This document shows, in pieces, positions 17,035-25,706 of a stretch of DNA of 64,000 bases (within the stretch, counting starts at the first letter, position 1; each line of letters opens with the position of its first letter). This DNA comes from Bacteroidales bacterium. GTDB lineage: Bacteria; Bacteroidota; Bacteroidia; Bacteroidales; P3. Location: positions 19,983-83,982 of the forward strand of contig JAFXAD010000033.1 in NCBI GenBank assembly GCA_017522065.1. The letters run 5' to 3'. Position numbers and translations under genes: made by a program. The notes under the pieces are model-generated. The model was not told where the DNA came from and ran no database searches. It worked only from the letters and a program-made list of their open reading frames with translations.

Positions 17035-17125
17035 CATCTTTTTTTTAAATATCGGAAAACATATTTAATATTATTAAACGACACTCTGCCCGACTTCTGA
17101 ACAATAAAAAAAACACACTGCCGTT

Positions 17126-18145
17126 ATGCAACAAATGCCTTTCATCAACAACATACTACGCTATAAGAGCCTTTCAATCGTTGGCCTCGAAAAAAACACG
17201 GGTAAAACCGTATGCCTTAACTATATACTCCATCGGCTGAACCAGATAGGGCACCAATGCGCCGTCACTTCGATTGGCGTCGACGGCGAACAGACCGACT
17301 CCGTATACGGTAGCGCCAAACCGGAGGTCACTCTCTACAATAACTCTTTCTTCATCACCTCCGAGAAGCACTACGCCCAGCGTCGGCTCGTCTCCGAAAT
17401 CGTCGCTGTCGACCCTCGACGCACTTCTCTCGGACAACTGGTGACCGGACACGTCCTCTGCGGTGGCAAAATACTCCTCAGCGGCGCAGCCTCGACCAAC
17501 ATGCTGCGCAGCCAAATTGCTGACTTCGCTCAGCGTGGCGTCCCTTTGACTATCGTCGACGGTGCACTGTCGCGCCTTTCGCTGGCATCACCTACGGTCA
17601 CCGAAGCCATGATTCTCGCTACCGGCGCCGCAGTCTCTCCCAACATCAACCAGCTTATCTCCAAGACCCGCTTCGTCTGCCGACTTATAGCCCTCGACGA
17701 GGTCCAACCCTCTCTTCAACAGCAACTCGCACCAATAGAACGCGGACTCTGGGCCGTAGACAACGACAACAACGTCCACGACCTCCATATCGACTCGGTT
17801 TTCCTGCTCGACAAAAAGAAATCCGACATCTTTGCCTACGGCAACACCATCTTCGCCGCTGGCGCCATAAGCGACCGACTGCTCAGATTCATCTCTGCGC
17901 AGAAAGACATCACCAATCCGACTCTTATCGCACGTGATTTCACCAAATTCTTCATCTCTCCAGAAACATACAACGACTTCACCCGACGCGGAGGACGCAT
18001 CAAGGTCCTGCAACGCTCCAATCTCATTGCCATCTGCCTCAACCCGACCTCACCGCAAGGATACAACCTCAACTCGCACGAGGCTTGCCAGGCCCTCTCC
18101 GACGCACTCTCTCTTCCCGTCTACGATGTAAAACAAGTACAATAA
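17126..18145 (+). CDS. kamB: Putative lysine 5,6-aminomutase reactivase subunit KamB
   Basis: A 339-residue cytoplasmic protein with an N-terminal P-loop (GLEKNTGKT, residues 20-28), followed by GVDGEQTD and later VDGALSRLSLASPTVTEA. I recognise it from the lysine-fermentation clusters of Fusobacterium and Porphyromonas, where kamB sits next to the MutS-like kamC. KamB and KamC are proposed to reactivate the B12-dependent lysine 5,6-aminomutase (KamD/KamE). Here kamC follows 8 bp downstream, which strongly supports the pair. The aminomutase genes themselves are not in this window. Assignment rests on the pairing and the P-loop, so I am fairly but not fully sure. Confidence 0.72.
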   Translation: MQQMPFINNILRYKSLSIVGLEKNTGKTVCLNYILHRLNQIGHQCAVTSIGVDGEQTDSVYGSAKPEVTLYNNSFFITSEKHYAQRRLVSEIVAVDPRRTSLGQLVTGHVLCGGKILLSGAASTNMLRSQIADFAQRGVPLTIVDGALSRLSLASPTVTEAMILATGAAVSPNINQLISKTRFVCRLIALDEVQPSLQQQLAPIERGLWAVDNDNNVHDLHIDSVFLLDKKKSDIFAYGNTIFAAGAISDRLLRFISAQKDITNPTLIARDFTKFFISPETYNDFTRRGGRIKVLQRSNLIAICLNPTSPQGYNLNSHEACQALSDALSLPVYDVKQVQ

Positions 18146-18153
18146 CGTTCCCC

Positions 18154-19620
18154 ATGCTACTCAAAGACAAACTCTCTGCCGAACCTGGCTTCCAATATGT
18201 TGTCGACGCTCTCGAACTCATGTCGGCCTCCGGACGACGTTGCCTGCTCGCTCAGCCGCTACTGACCGACGCACGGTCCATTCGTTCTGAACTGGACAAC
18301 GTCGATGCTGCAGCCTCATGCATCCGCAACGAATCATTGCGCCAACCGCTCTCCGTCGTCCGGCACCAACTTATGCAGATGCACGACATACAAGGCACTC
18401 TCGACAACTTACAACACAATACTGTTCTCGAAGAAATCGAACTCTTCGAACTTAAAAACTTCACTTTCCTATGCCGTAATACCATCAACGCAGCACAGAC
18501 TATGGGCATCGACGGCATCCTCGCCATTCCCGACACCGACGAGGTGTTCCATCTCCTTGACCCCGACAACACCGGCATCCCCAACTTCTACATCTACGAC
18601 AGCTACCACCCGGAACTCGCACCACTGCGCAAAGAACTCAAAGCCCTACAAACTCGGCTCGACTGCAGCAAAGAAGACGACAATGCCGACCTCCAAAGGG
18701 CTATAAACCAACTCTTCGACCAGCAAAACGCCATCCAGCAGCAGGTCATCGCCCAACTCTCATCGCAACTCGCTCCTTTCCACGATATTCTGCAGACTGC
18801 TCTCGACCGCATGGCATACACCGACCTGCTCCTCGCCAAAGCCACCCTCGCCGAACAATGGCAGCTGTGCCGACCCGAAATACTTGATGCCGAAAGCAAC
18901 GAAAACTCTTCATACTCTTCTCTTTGGAACCCCCGACTCAAACACCGCAACGAGTCTGTCGGACAACGCTACCAACCCATCGACATAAGCCTCTCGTCAG
19001 GTGTCTGTCTCATCACGGGTGCCAACATGGCGGGCAAAACAGTCCTCCTCAAAACCATCGGCATTGCTCAGCTCATGGCTCAGTTCGGATTCTTCGTACC
19101 AGCCTCCACTGCTCGCATCCGACCCGTCAGCGATGTGGCATTCTGTATCGGTGACGAACAGAACGAGATGAATGGCCTATCCTCTTTCGCCTCCGAAATA
19201 ACCAAAATAAGCTCAACTCTCGTACGCGCGCGTTCCGAACTGCTACTAATCCTCATCGACGAACCGGCCCGTACCACCAACCCTATCGAAGGAAAAGCCA
19301 TAGTCCAATCTATCGCCACACTCCTCGACAACGAGCCCTCTACAACCCTCATAACCACCCACTACAGCCAGCTCGCACTACCCTGCCGCCGACTCCGTGT
19401 CCGAGGTTTTGTCGAAGGACTGGTAGACATCCCTCTCTCGCCCGAAAACATCAACCGTTTTATGGACTACTCTCTTCTCCCCGACGAGAGCGACGACGTC
19501 CCACAGGAGGCACTTCGCATCGCCGCCATCCTGCAATGCGACCCCGAAATGCTCGCCATTGCTAAGCAGAAACTCAATCCTCAGAGCGACATCTCTTTCA
19601 AAAAAAATATTAATTCATAA
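18154..19620 (+). CDS. kamC: MutS-like ATPase KamC, putative aminomutase reactivase
   Basis: A 488-residue protein with a C-terminal MutS-type ATPase: Walker A ITGANMAGKTVLLKTIG (around residue 290), then LSSFASEITKISS, Walker B LLLILIDEPARTTNP and the switch ITTHYSQLALP. The N-terminal half is helical (core/lever-like) and lacks the MutS mismatch-binding domain, so this is not a mismatch repair MutS. Together with the adjacent P-loop protein it matches KamC of lysine-fermentation clusters. The ATG at 18154 is used, 8 bp after the kamB stop; the frame is open upstream inside kamB. Confidence 0.75.
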   Translation: MLLKDKLSAEPGFQYVVDALELMSASGRRCLLAQPLLTDARSIRSELDNVDAAASCIRNESLRQPLSVVRHQLMQMHDIQGTLDNLQHNTVLEEIELFELKNFTFLCRNTINAAQTMGIDGILAIPDTDEVFHLLDPDNTGIPNFYIYDSYHPELAPLRKELKALQTRLDCSKEDDNADLQRAINQLFDQQNAIQQQVIAQLSSQLAPFHDILQTALDRMAYTDLLLAKATLAEQWQLCRPEILDAESNENSSYSSLWNPRLKHRNESVGQRYQPIDISLSSGVCLITGANMAGKTVLLKTIGIAQLMAQFGFFVPASTARIRPVSDVAFCIGDEQNEMNGLSSFASEITKISSTLVRARSELLLILIDEPARTTNPIEGKAIVQSIATLLDNEPSTTLITTHYSQLALPCRRLRVRGFVEGLVDIPLSPENINRFMDYSLLPDESDDVPQEALRIAAILQCDPEMLAIAKQKLNPQSDISFKKNINS

Positions 19621-19650
19621 AAGACAACCCTGTTTTTAAAAAAAAGTTTG

Positions 19651-19658
19651 TACTTTTG
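19651..19658 (+). promoter_or_regulatory. -7 promoter box for the C10 peptidase gene (TACTTTTG)
   Basis: TACTTTTG fits TAnnTTTG and lies 34 bp before the ATG at 19693. An AT-rich tract precedes it, but no clean -33 TTTG is seen. Confidence 0.55.
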
Positions 19659-19692
19659 CACCACTTTTTTTACGAATAAAATTTCTAATCAA

Positions 19693-21201
19693 ATGAAAAA
19701 GCATACCAATTTCTTCATGTCTATAATGCTTATTGTTAGCATTATAGCACCTTTCGGAAAAGCCAATGCAGGCGATGTCGACAAAAATACTGCCCGCAAA
19801 GTCGGAGCCTATTTCCTCGCTTCGCAATTTGGCGAAAAATCCATCACAGACAATTCTCTCCAATTGGTCTATGAAATTCCAAACACTCTCCAGAACATTA
19901 CCGCCGTATACGTTTTCAATACTAACGACCAACGCGGCTATGTCGTCGTCGCTGGCTCCGACTGCGTCGACCCCATCATAGCCTACAGCACCGAAGGCGC
20001 TCTCGACCCTAACAACATTCCTCCCAGCATGATGTGGTGGCTTAACGGCACCGCACAGGATATCGTATATGCCCAGAACAACAACCTCGAACCTTCACGC
20101 GAGGCTGCCAAAGAATGGGATATCCTTATCGACCATCAGCTGCCCTACTTCGGCAGCGCCAAAGAAACCGTCCAGCTCATGACCTCCAAGTGGGACCAGT
20201 CGCCGCTCTACAACAATCTCTGCCCTGTCGATGACGGCGGACGATGCGTCACCGGCTGCGTCGCTACTGCCATGGCTCAAATCTTGTACTACTGGAAATA
20301 CCCCCGCGTCGGACGCTACTCTAACTACATCCTCCTCAACGGAGAAGCTTACGAAGCCAATTTCGCCAACACTTACTACAACTACGACCTCATGGTCGAC
20401 CGTCTCACAAACAACTCTACACCGGAACAAATTAACGCCGTCGCTCTCCTAAACTACCACTGCGGCATTTCCGTCGACATGGATTACAGCTCCGAATCCT
20501 CCGGAGCCGTTTCCGCTAAAGTCCCCTATGCTCTCCAGCGCTTCTTCAAATATGAGAAAGACAGCCTCAACCACATCCTCCGCAGCGACTCTCGCTACTA
20601 CCATCCCAACAACTCCACCACAGCCAACCAGAAGGACTCCAACTGGTACAACGACATCCTTGAGCAACTCATGAAGAAACGTCCCGTTTTCTACGCCGCT
20701 GCTGACGTTTCCAGCTCAGGCGCCGACGCACGCCACGCTTTCGTCTGCGATGGCTACAACACCGCCAACAAGTTCATGCACTTCAATTGGGGATGGGGCG
20801 GCTCTGGCACAGGCTGGTGCAATGTCTACAACTCTAAACTCAATACCGGTCGCGGCTACAACTTCACCGCAGAGCACCAGGCCATCCTTGGCATCACTCC
20901 TCCGCTCGACAGCATCCCGGAAAACATGCGTCCTACTTCCAACGTGGCCATCAACACGGTTCCTGACCCGTTCCAGGCCAACATCACTCCCAACCCGGCT
21001 TCCGACCACATCGCTGTCTACTACCAGATTCAGGGCGAAAACAGCGTACCTATGCAGATCTATGACGCAACAGGACGCCTCGTGAAGCAGATACCGCTGA
21101 CGCCGGCATCGACACGCATATCCGTCGACATCAACGACCTTAAAGCCGGAATTTACATCTGCCGCATTCAAGGTCACACACGTAAATTCATCGTCAAGTA
21201 G
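19693..21201 (+). CDS. C10-family (streptopain-like) cysteine peptidase with type IX secretion tail
   Basis: A 502-residue secreted protease. Signal peptide (MKKHTNFFMSIMLIVSIIAP..ANA), then a Spi/C10 propeptide-like region (ARKVGAYFLASQF, YVVVAGSDCVDPIIAYS), then the catalytic domain with nucleophile Cys189 in GRCVTGCVATAMAQILYYW and His348 in DARHAFVCDGY, followed by FMHFNWGWGGSGTGWC. The last ~75 residues look like a T9SS type A sorting domain (NPASDHIAVYYQ, MQIYDATGRLVKQ, DLKAGIYICRIQG, RKFIVK), so the enzyme is probably exported by the type IX system to the surface or medium. Monocistronic: own promoter box and a strong terminator 22 bp downstream. Confidence 0.92.
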   Translation: MKKHTNFFMSIMLIVSIIAPFGKANAGDVDKNTARKVGAYFLASQFGEKSITDNSLQLVYEIPNTLQNITAVYVFNTNDQRGYVVVAGSDCVDPIIAYSTEGALDPNNIPPSMMWWLNGTAQDIVYAQNNNLEPSREAAKEWDILIDHQLPYFGSAKETVQLMTSKWDQSPLYNNLCPVDDGGRCVTGCVATAMAQILYYWKYPRVGRYSNYILLNGEAYEANFANTYYNYDLMVDRLTNNSTPEQINAVALLNYHCGISVDMDYSSESSGAVSAKVPYALQRFFKYEKDSLNHILRSDSRYYHPNNSTTANQKDSNWYNDILEQLMKKRPVFYAAADVSSSGADARHAFVCDGYNTANKFMHFNWGWGGSGTGWCNVYNSKLNTGRGYNFTAEHQAILGITPPLDSIPENMRPTSNVAINTVPDPFQANITPNPASDHIAVYYQIQGENSVPMQIYDATGRLVKQIPLTPASTRISVDINDLKAGIYICRIQGHTRKFIVK

Positions 21202-21222
21202 TTTTTTTCATACTTCAAAGCA

Positions 21223-21251
21223 AGCGTCCCCTCCCGGGACGCTTTTTTTTT
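21223..21251 (+). terminator. Rho-independent terminator after the C10 peptidase gene
   Basis: An 8-bp stem AGCGTCCC / GGGACGCT with a CTCCC loop, followed by a run of eight or more T. Confidence 0.92.
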
Positions 21252-21366
21252 CTTCTCTATGTTCCGTTTCAACATACTATTGTTGAAACTTTTACGTTAT
21301 CGATATTAATCGAACAAAAAAAACAAGTACTTTTACACATCTAAAACTATCCTAAAAGAAATAAGT

Positions 21367-22041
21367 ATGTCACTCATCAACAGTATTTTATTGCAAGTGG
21401 AGACGGCCGACGCCGTCGAAAAAATCTCAGTTCTTTCCCTTGCCACCAAAGGCGGCTGGGTCATGGTAGTGCTCGTATGCCTCCTGATTCTGGCTCTCTA
21501 CATCTCCATCGAGCGTTTCCTCGCCCTCAACCATGCCCTCAAGGACGACTCGACGCACTTCATGAACAACATCCGCGAATACGTCCACAAAGGCGACATC
21601 GAAGGAGCTCGCAACCTCGCCAAAAGCACCGACACCTCAATCGGACGCATGGTCGCTAAGGGTCTATCGCGTCTCGGACGACCGCTGTCCGACATCCAGA
21701 CTGCCGTAGAAAACGAAGGCAAAATGGAAGTGGCCAAACTCGAAAAACGCGTCTCGCTCGTCGCCACCGTCGCTTCTTTGGGTCCCATGCTCGGATTCCT
21801 CGGTACCGTCACCGGTATGGTCAAAGCTTTCCAGGATATGGCTCATGCAGGCAACAATATTGACATCCAACTCCTCTCGACAGGTATCTACGAAGCCATG
21901 GTCACCACCATCGGAGGCCTCATCGTCGGTATCATAGCCTACTTCCTCTACAACCTCCTCGTCAGCCGAATCAACAAGGTTGTCATGCAACTCGAAATTC
22001 GCTCAATGGAGTTCATGGACCTCCTCCACGAACCGGCATAA
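21367..22041 (+). CDS. exbB: MotA/TolQ/ExbB proton channel protein
   Basis: A 224-residue inner-membrane protein with a first hydrophobic helix (GWVMVVLVCLLILALYI), a cytoplasmic helical part (AVENEGKMEVAKLEKRVSLV), and two helices with the ExbB/TolQ signature (VASLGPMLGFLGTVTGMV; IYEAMVTTIGGLIVGIIAY). With ExbD it forms the proton channel that energises TonB. It is the first gene of an exbB-exbD-tonB unit (gaps 40 and 14 bp). ExbB and TolQ cannot be separated from sequence alone; the downstream TonB-like protein favours ExbB. Confidence 0.9.
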   Translation: MSLINSILLQVETADAVEKISVLSLATKGGWVMVVLVCLLILALYISIERFLALNHALKDDSTHFMNNIREYVHKGDIEGARNLAKSTDTSIGRMVAKGLSRLGRPLSDIQTAVENEGKMEVAKLEKRVSLVATVASLGPMLGFLGTVTGMVKAFQDMAHAGNNIDIQLLSTGIYEAMVTTIGGLIVGIIAYFLYNLLVSRINKVVMQLEIRSMEFMDLLHEPA

Positions 22042-22081
22042 TAAAGGTTAATGTTTAAAGAGTTAAGGAATACCTCACACC

Positions 22082-22558
22082 ATGATACGAAGTCAAAACC
22101 AAATAAAAATCGAGAGCGGAACGTCGTCAATGTCCGACCTCGTCTTTCTGCTCCTCATCTTCTTCATGCTCACCTCCACGCTCATCAGCCCTAACGCCGT
22201 GAAGCTCTTCCTGCCCGAAAGCAACAACAAGACCATGGCCAAAGAGAGCGTGACGGTCTACATCTCCGACCTCGGCGGCGCAGTCGACGAAAGCACGCTG
22301 GCTCGTTGCCAGTTCCAGATCGACGAGACTCCACTCACGGCCTCTGTCGGCTCTGAACTTGTCGACGAAATGAAGGGAGTCCTCATCAATGAACTCGACC
22401 GACTCGCTCCTGGCGACCCCGAAGCCGGCGTCTTTGTCCGTGCCGACCAGACCGTTGATGTGCAGTACATCGTCAATGTCATCGATGCCGTCAACCAGAT
22501 CAACAAAGACCACGGCACCAAACACAAAGTCGTCCTCGGAACTCAACAGTCCCGCTAA
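22082..22558 (+). CDS. exbD: ExbD/TolR-family biopolymer transport protein
   Basis: A 158-residue protein with one N-terminal membrane helix preceded by the family motif SMSDLVFLLLIFFMLTSTL, which includes the conserved membrane aspartate, then a periplasmic domain ending YIVNVIDAVNQINKDHGTKH. It partners with the upstream ExbB-like channel. Only one exbD is present, whereas many Bacteroidetes loci carry two. Confidence 0.9.
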   Translation: MIRSQNQIKIESGTSSMSDLVFLLLIFFMLTSTLISPNAVKLFLPESNNKTMAKESVTVYISDLGGAVDESTLARCQFQIDETPLTASVGSELVDEMKGVLINELDRLAPGDPEAGVFVRADQTVDVQYIVNVIDAVNQINKDHGTKHKVVLGTQQSR

Positions 22559-22572
22559 ACACCTCATATCTC

Positions 22573-23367
22573 ATGCAACAAGAGAAAAAAGACAAAACCA
22601 TATCGGCCCTTGCCACTCTGACCATCATGCTCCTCACGCTGGCGCTCTGCTCGTGGCTGGGTTACAAACTCCCTAACCCGCCTATCGAAGAAGAGGGTAT
22701 GGGAGTTGCTGGCGAAGTGCTTGGCGAAATAGAAGGTTTCGGCAACAACGACAACGCCACATTCGACGAGTCGAGTGCCGCAGCACCAGCAGCCTCAACA
22801 CCCGACGAGAGTTTCACCACCGGACAGGAACCTACTCCCGTAGCCAAAACCACAAAGACTAACGAGGAGCAGCCCGTCACTAACAAAAAAACAGAACCCT
22901 CGCAAAACCAGAACAGCAATAACGCCTCGCAAAGCGAAACCGCGCAACCGACAACCAACCCCAACGCAACCTTCAAAGGCCGCAAAAACGGCAACGGTGG
23001 CGAAGGCAAAGGAACTGCCTCCGGCAGCGGACAGGCCGGCAGCCAAGACGGCACACAAGGTGCGCAGGGCGGTAACGGCAAAGGCAACGGAGCTGGCTAC
23101 AGCCTCGGCGGACGTAATCTCCGCGGCACCCTCCCGCTCCCATCATACAACAGCGACAAGGACGGCGATGTCGTCGTCCGCATCAAAGTAGACCGTAACG
23201 GTACCGTGGTCGAAGTCGACGCACCTTACAAAGGCTCCAAAAACTACGACCAAACCATGGTCAATGCGGCTCGACAGGCTGCCCTCAAAGCCAAATTCAA
23301 TGCCGACAACAACGCTACCGAATACCAGTACGGAACCATAACCTACAAGTTCCGACACCAGTTCTGA
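22573..23367 (+). CDS. TonB-like energy transducer
   Basis: A 264-residue protein with one N-terminal membrane helix (ALATLTIMLLTLALCSWLG), a long low-complexity region rich in N, Q, T, K and G (about residues 50-175), and a C-terminal TonB-type domain (LPLPSYNSDKDGDVVVRIKV, GTVVEVDAPYKGS, AARQAALKAKFN, YGTITYKFRHQF). The linker is longer and more glycine-rich than in classical TonB. It should span the periplasm and transmit energy from ExbBD to outer-membrane receptors. Third gene of the exbB-exbD unit. Confidence 0.85.
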   Translation: MQQEKKDKTISALATLTIMLLTLALCSWLGYKLPNPPIEEEGMGVAGEVLGEIEGFGNNDNATFDESSAAAPAASTPDESFTTGQEPTPVAKTTKTNEEQPVTNKKTEPSQNQNSNNASQSETAQPTTNPNATFKGRKNGNGGEGKGTASGSGQAGSQDGTQGAQGGNGKGNGAGYSLGGRNLRGTLPLPSYNSDKDGDVVVRIKVDRNGTVVEVDAPYKGSKNYDQTMVNAARQAALKAKFNADNNATEYQYGTITYKFRHQF

Positions 23368-23430
23368 AAATCGGGCATCACTTTTTTCAACCTCTCCATG
23401 CAATAATTTTCTCACTTAGCGTACTAACCT

Positions 23431-23970
23431 ATGTTAACCAACGAGCAAGAGCAACAGATTGTACAGCAAATCCTCTCGGGCGACAAAGAGCGCTACGCTC
23501 TCATCGTCAAAGAGCACCAGGCTTCCGTTGCCAACCTATGCTTCAAACTCGTCGGCAACAAACTCGACATAGAAGAGGTCACACAGCGCGTCTTCATCGA
23601 ACTCTACACCGCCCTACCGCGTTTCCGCTTCTCGTCACGACTGAGTACTTTCATTTATCGCATCACCGTCAACATCGTCTCCAAGATGCTTAAACACGAC
23701 CGACGAATCGTATCCTACGACGACATCAGACCTCCTGAAGACGACAGTGAACCCTCGCGCGAAGAACAAATCATTCGAGACGAACAGACCGCACGCCTAC
23801 GCAACGCTATCGGACAACTCAAACACGAACAACGCACCGCACTCGTCCTCTTCACCTACAACGACTTCTCATACAACGACATCGCTGACGTGATGCAAAT
23901 ATCTCTCCCTAAAGTGGAATCTCTCATATTCCGCGCCAAGAAAAACCTACAAAAAATGCTCCTCAAATAA
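23431..23970 (+). CDS. ECF-type RNA polymerase sigma factor
   Basis: A 179-residue sigma-70-family factor of the ECF group. Region 2 is seen in ALIVKEHQASVANLCFKLVG, DIEEVTQRVFIELYTALPRF and STFIYRITVNIVSKMLKHDR. A charged linker (PPEDDSEPSREEQI) follows, then region 4 with its helix-turn-helix (ALVLFTYNDFSYNDIADVMQ, ISLPKVESLIFRAKKNLQ). It starts 63 bp after the tonB-like gene. The next two genes encode a small membrane protein, placed where an anti-sigma factor is expected, and a Spy-like periplasmic protein, which suggests an envelope-stress module. Confidence 0.92.
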   Translation: MLTNEQEQQIVQQILSGDKERYALIVKEHQASVANLCFKLVGNKLDIEEVTQRVFIELYTALPRFRFSSRLSTFIYRITVNIVSKMLKHDRRIVSYDDIRPPEDDSEPSREEQIIRDEQTARLRNAIGQLKHEQRTALVLFTYNDFSYNDIADVMQISLPKVESLIFRAKKNLQKMLLK

Positions 23971-24003
23971 ACCCAATCTTCAAACCTTAAACATTAACCA
24001 CTC

Positions 24004-24393
24004 TTGTCACGCCACAGCAACATAGAAAACGACAGCCTGTTCGAGACCCAGCTCGACGCCATCAGGAACATCAGCCTTCAGCACACCCCCGATGTCGTCG
24101 ACTCCGTCATGCAGCATATAAGCTCTATGCCACTGGCCTTTGCTCCGACGCACAACGTCCAAAGGCGTCGGCTCTCATGGGCAGGCTCAGTCGCAGCCGC
24201 CTGCATCGGCGCTGTGGTGGCAACAACACTATTCATACGGCTTCACGACAACAGCCTGCATGCTGCTCCAACAGCCATCCCCGACCTCGACCACCGTTTC
24301 ATCGATGTCTACAATTACTGCAACAACTATGCCGACGATGAATCCATCGAGGCCCCTGCATACTACGACAACCCCGTCTCCGAACTCTTCTGA
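24004..24393 (+). CDS. Small single-span membrane protein, possible anti-sigma factor
   Basis: A 129-residue protein with a soluble N-terminal part of about 50 residues (SLFETQLDAIRNISLQ, VVDSVMQHISSMPLAF), one membrane helix (WAGSVAAACIGAVVATTLFI) and a short acidic exterior tail. It has no zinc-binding anti-sigma (ZAS) motif, so the anti-sigma role is inferred only from position directly after the ECF sigma gene (33 bp) and from the soluble-TM-soluble topology. The start is a TTG at 24004; no good in-frame ATG lies near it, so the true N-terminus is uncertain. Confidence 0.65.
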   Translation: MSRHSNIENDSLFETQLDAIRNISLQHTPDVVDSVMQHISSMPLAFAPTHNVQRRRLSWAGSVAAACIGAVVATTLFIRLHDNSLHAAPTAIPDLDHRFIDVYNYCNNYADDESIEAPAYYDNPVSELF

Positions 24394-24441
24394 CGCACCA
24401 AGCATCAGTACATTTTGTCCAACCTAAATACTTTTGCAGAA

Positions 24442-24864
24442 GTGAAACAGATACTTACCATAGCACTACTTGTCATCATGGCCCACTGCGCAACGGCACA
24501 GGGTCACGACAAAACCCAAAAGCACCGACACGACGCACCGAAAATCGAGCAACTCGTCTCAAACCTCACTCCCGAGCAGAAATCACGCATCGACATCATT
24601 ACCAGCCGATCCAGCAAAAACATCGCCTTCTACCGCACACAGCTTAACGCCGTACGCGACAGCATACGCATCTATATGGACCGGCCCGACGACCTCAGCT
24701 CCATCGTTTTCCCACTCTACGAACGCGAATCCATGCTCACTTCCGAAATCAGCAAGGAATACTACCGCACCAAAGTGGCCATCGACGAGGTCCTCACCGA
24801 ACAGCAATTCCGTGAACTGCACAACAAGATGAAGCAGAACAAACCACGGCGGCCAAAACAATAG
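24442..24864 (+). CDS. Spy/CpxP-like periplasmic protein
   Basis: A 140-residue exported protein. With the GTG at 24442 the N-terminus reads as a clean signal peptide (MKQILTIALLVIMAHCATAQ). A TTG nine codons upstream is possible, but it gives a poor signal sequence and lies before a TACTTTTG motif at 24429-24436. The mature part is helical and carries two LTxxQ-type motifs, LTPEQKSRIDI and LTEQQFRELH, typical of the Spy/CpxP family of periplasmic chaperones and metal sensors. Its position after a sigma factor and a membrane protein fits an envelope-stress output or sensor. Family assignment rests on the motifs and overall shape only. Confidence 0.68.
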   Translation: MKQILTIALLVIMAHCATAQGHDKTQKHRHDAPKIEQLVSNLTPEQKSRIDIITSRSSKNIAFYRTQLNAVRDSIRIYMDRPDDLSSIVFPLYERESMLTSEISKEYYRTKVAIDEVLTEQQFRELHNKMKQNKPRRPKQ

Positions 24865-24869
24865 CCCAC

Positions 24870-25706
24870 ATGTTCTTCATCCTCCTCATAAGCGAACTCC
24901 TTTTCAATCCCCTTCCTGGCGGAGCCGACTATCTTGAGCTCTACAATCCCAACGACACCGTCGTTCATCTCGACCATCTGCGACTCGCCAAAATGTCTGG
25001 CGACAGCATTGTGAAGTTTTACCCAATTTCCGCTAACGACAGCGTCCTCCCTCACTCCTACATAGTCCTCTCCTCCGACCCCGACTACGTCAAATCCAAC
25101 TATACCGTACCCCACCCCGCTCAGCTCATCCGCGTCCCCTCAATGCCATCCTACAATGACGATGCCGGCATCGTGGCCATATTCTCATCCGACACTGTCC
25201 TCGTCGACCGCTTCGACTACAACGCAAAAATGCACAGCCCGCTCATCCGCGACCTGGAAGGCGTAGCTCTCGAACGACGTTCCTTCTCACAGCCTACCAA
25301 CAATGCATCCAACTGGTACTCTGCAGCATCCACAGCAGGCTATGGAACACCGACAGCGCCCAACTCACAAAGCCACGAGTTCCTGTTCGTCGACGACGAC
25401 TTCAGCATCGATAAAACGCTCTTCTCGCCCGACGGCGACGGATACGACGACCTCCTCGACATTACATACAGCCTGCAGCACTGCGACCTCGCATGCAATA
25501 TTACCATCTTCGACTCACACGGACGACTCGTCCGCACACTCGCTCGAGGACTGCTCCTGGGCTGCTCCGGAACTCTCGTCTGGGACGGCACCGACGACAA
25601 CCGCCAAGCATGTCAGCGCGGCAACTACATAGTCATCATCGATGCCTACAATGAAAAAGGCACCCGACAAGTCAGGCGCCTTAGAGTAAGCTTGGTCTAT
25701 CGATAG
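24870..25706 (+). CDS. Lamin-tail domain protein
   Basis: A 278-residue protein. The first ~125 residues form a lamin tail domain (ISELLFNPLPGGADYLELYN, HSYIVLSSDPDYV, GIVAIFSSDTVLVDRFDYN). A linker follows, and the C-terminus resembles the FlgD-like/gliding-motility-type end domain (FSPDGDGYDDLLDITYSL, ITIFDSHGRLVRTLARG, GTLVWDGTDDNR, GNYIVIIDAYNEKGTRQ). The signal sequence is very short (MFFILLI), or the start is misplaced. Related Bacteroidales proteins are usually much longer with several lamin-tail domains, so this is a minimal version. It starts 5 bp after the Spy-like gene. Its 3' end contains the terminator of the convergent pyrBI unit. Confidence 0.8.
   Translation: MFFILLISELLFNPLPGGADYLELYNPNDTVVHLDHLRLAKMSGDSIVKFYPISANDSVLPHSYIVLSSDPDYVKSNYTVPHPAQLIRVPSMPSYNDDAGIVAIFSSDTVLVDRFDYNAKMHSPLIRDLEGVALERRSFSQPTNNASNWYSAASTAGYGTPTAPNSQSHEFLFVDDDFSIDKTLFSPDGDGYDDLLDITYSLQHCDLACNITIFDSHGRLVRTLARGLLLGCSGTLVWDGTDDNRQACQRGNYIVIIDAYNEKGTRQVRRLRVSLVYR
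25654..25682 (-). terminator. Rho-independent terminator of the pyrB-pyrI unit, inside the opposite gene
   Basis: On the minus strand a 12-bp stem (AAGGCGCCTGAC pairing with GTCGGGTGCCTT, mismatches being wobble or single) with a TT loop is followed by TTTTT. It lies 25 bp after the stop of the minus-strand membrane protein and inside the last codons of the plus-strand lamin-tail gene. Confidence 0.75.

Noticed and set aside
18154-19620. Mismatch repair protein MutS
   Set aside because: Only the ATPase and helical core match; the mismatch-binding N-terminal domain is absent, and the P-loop partner kamB is adjacent.
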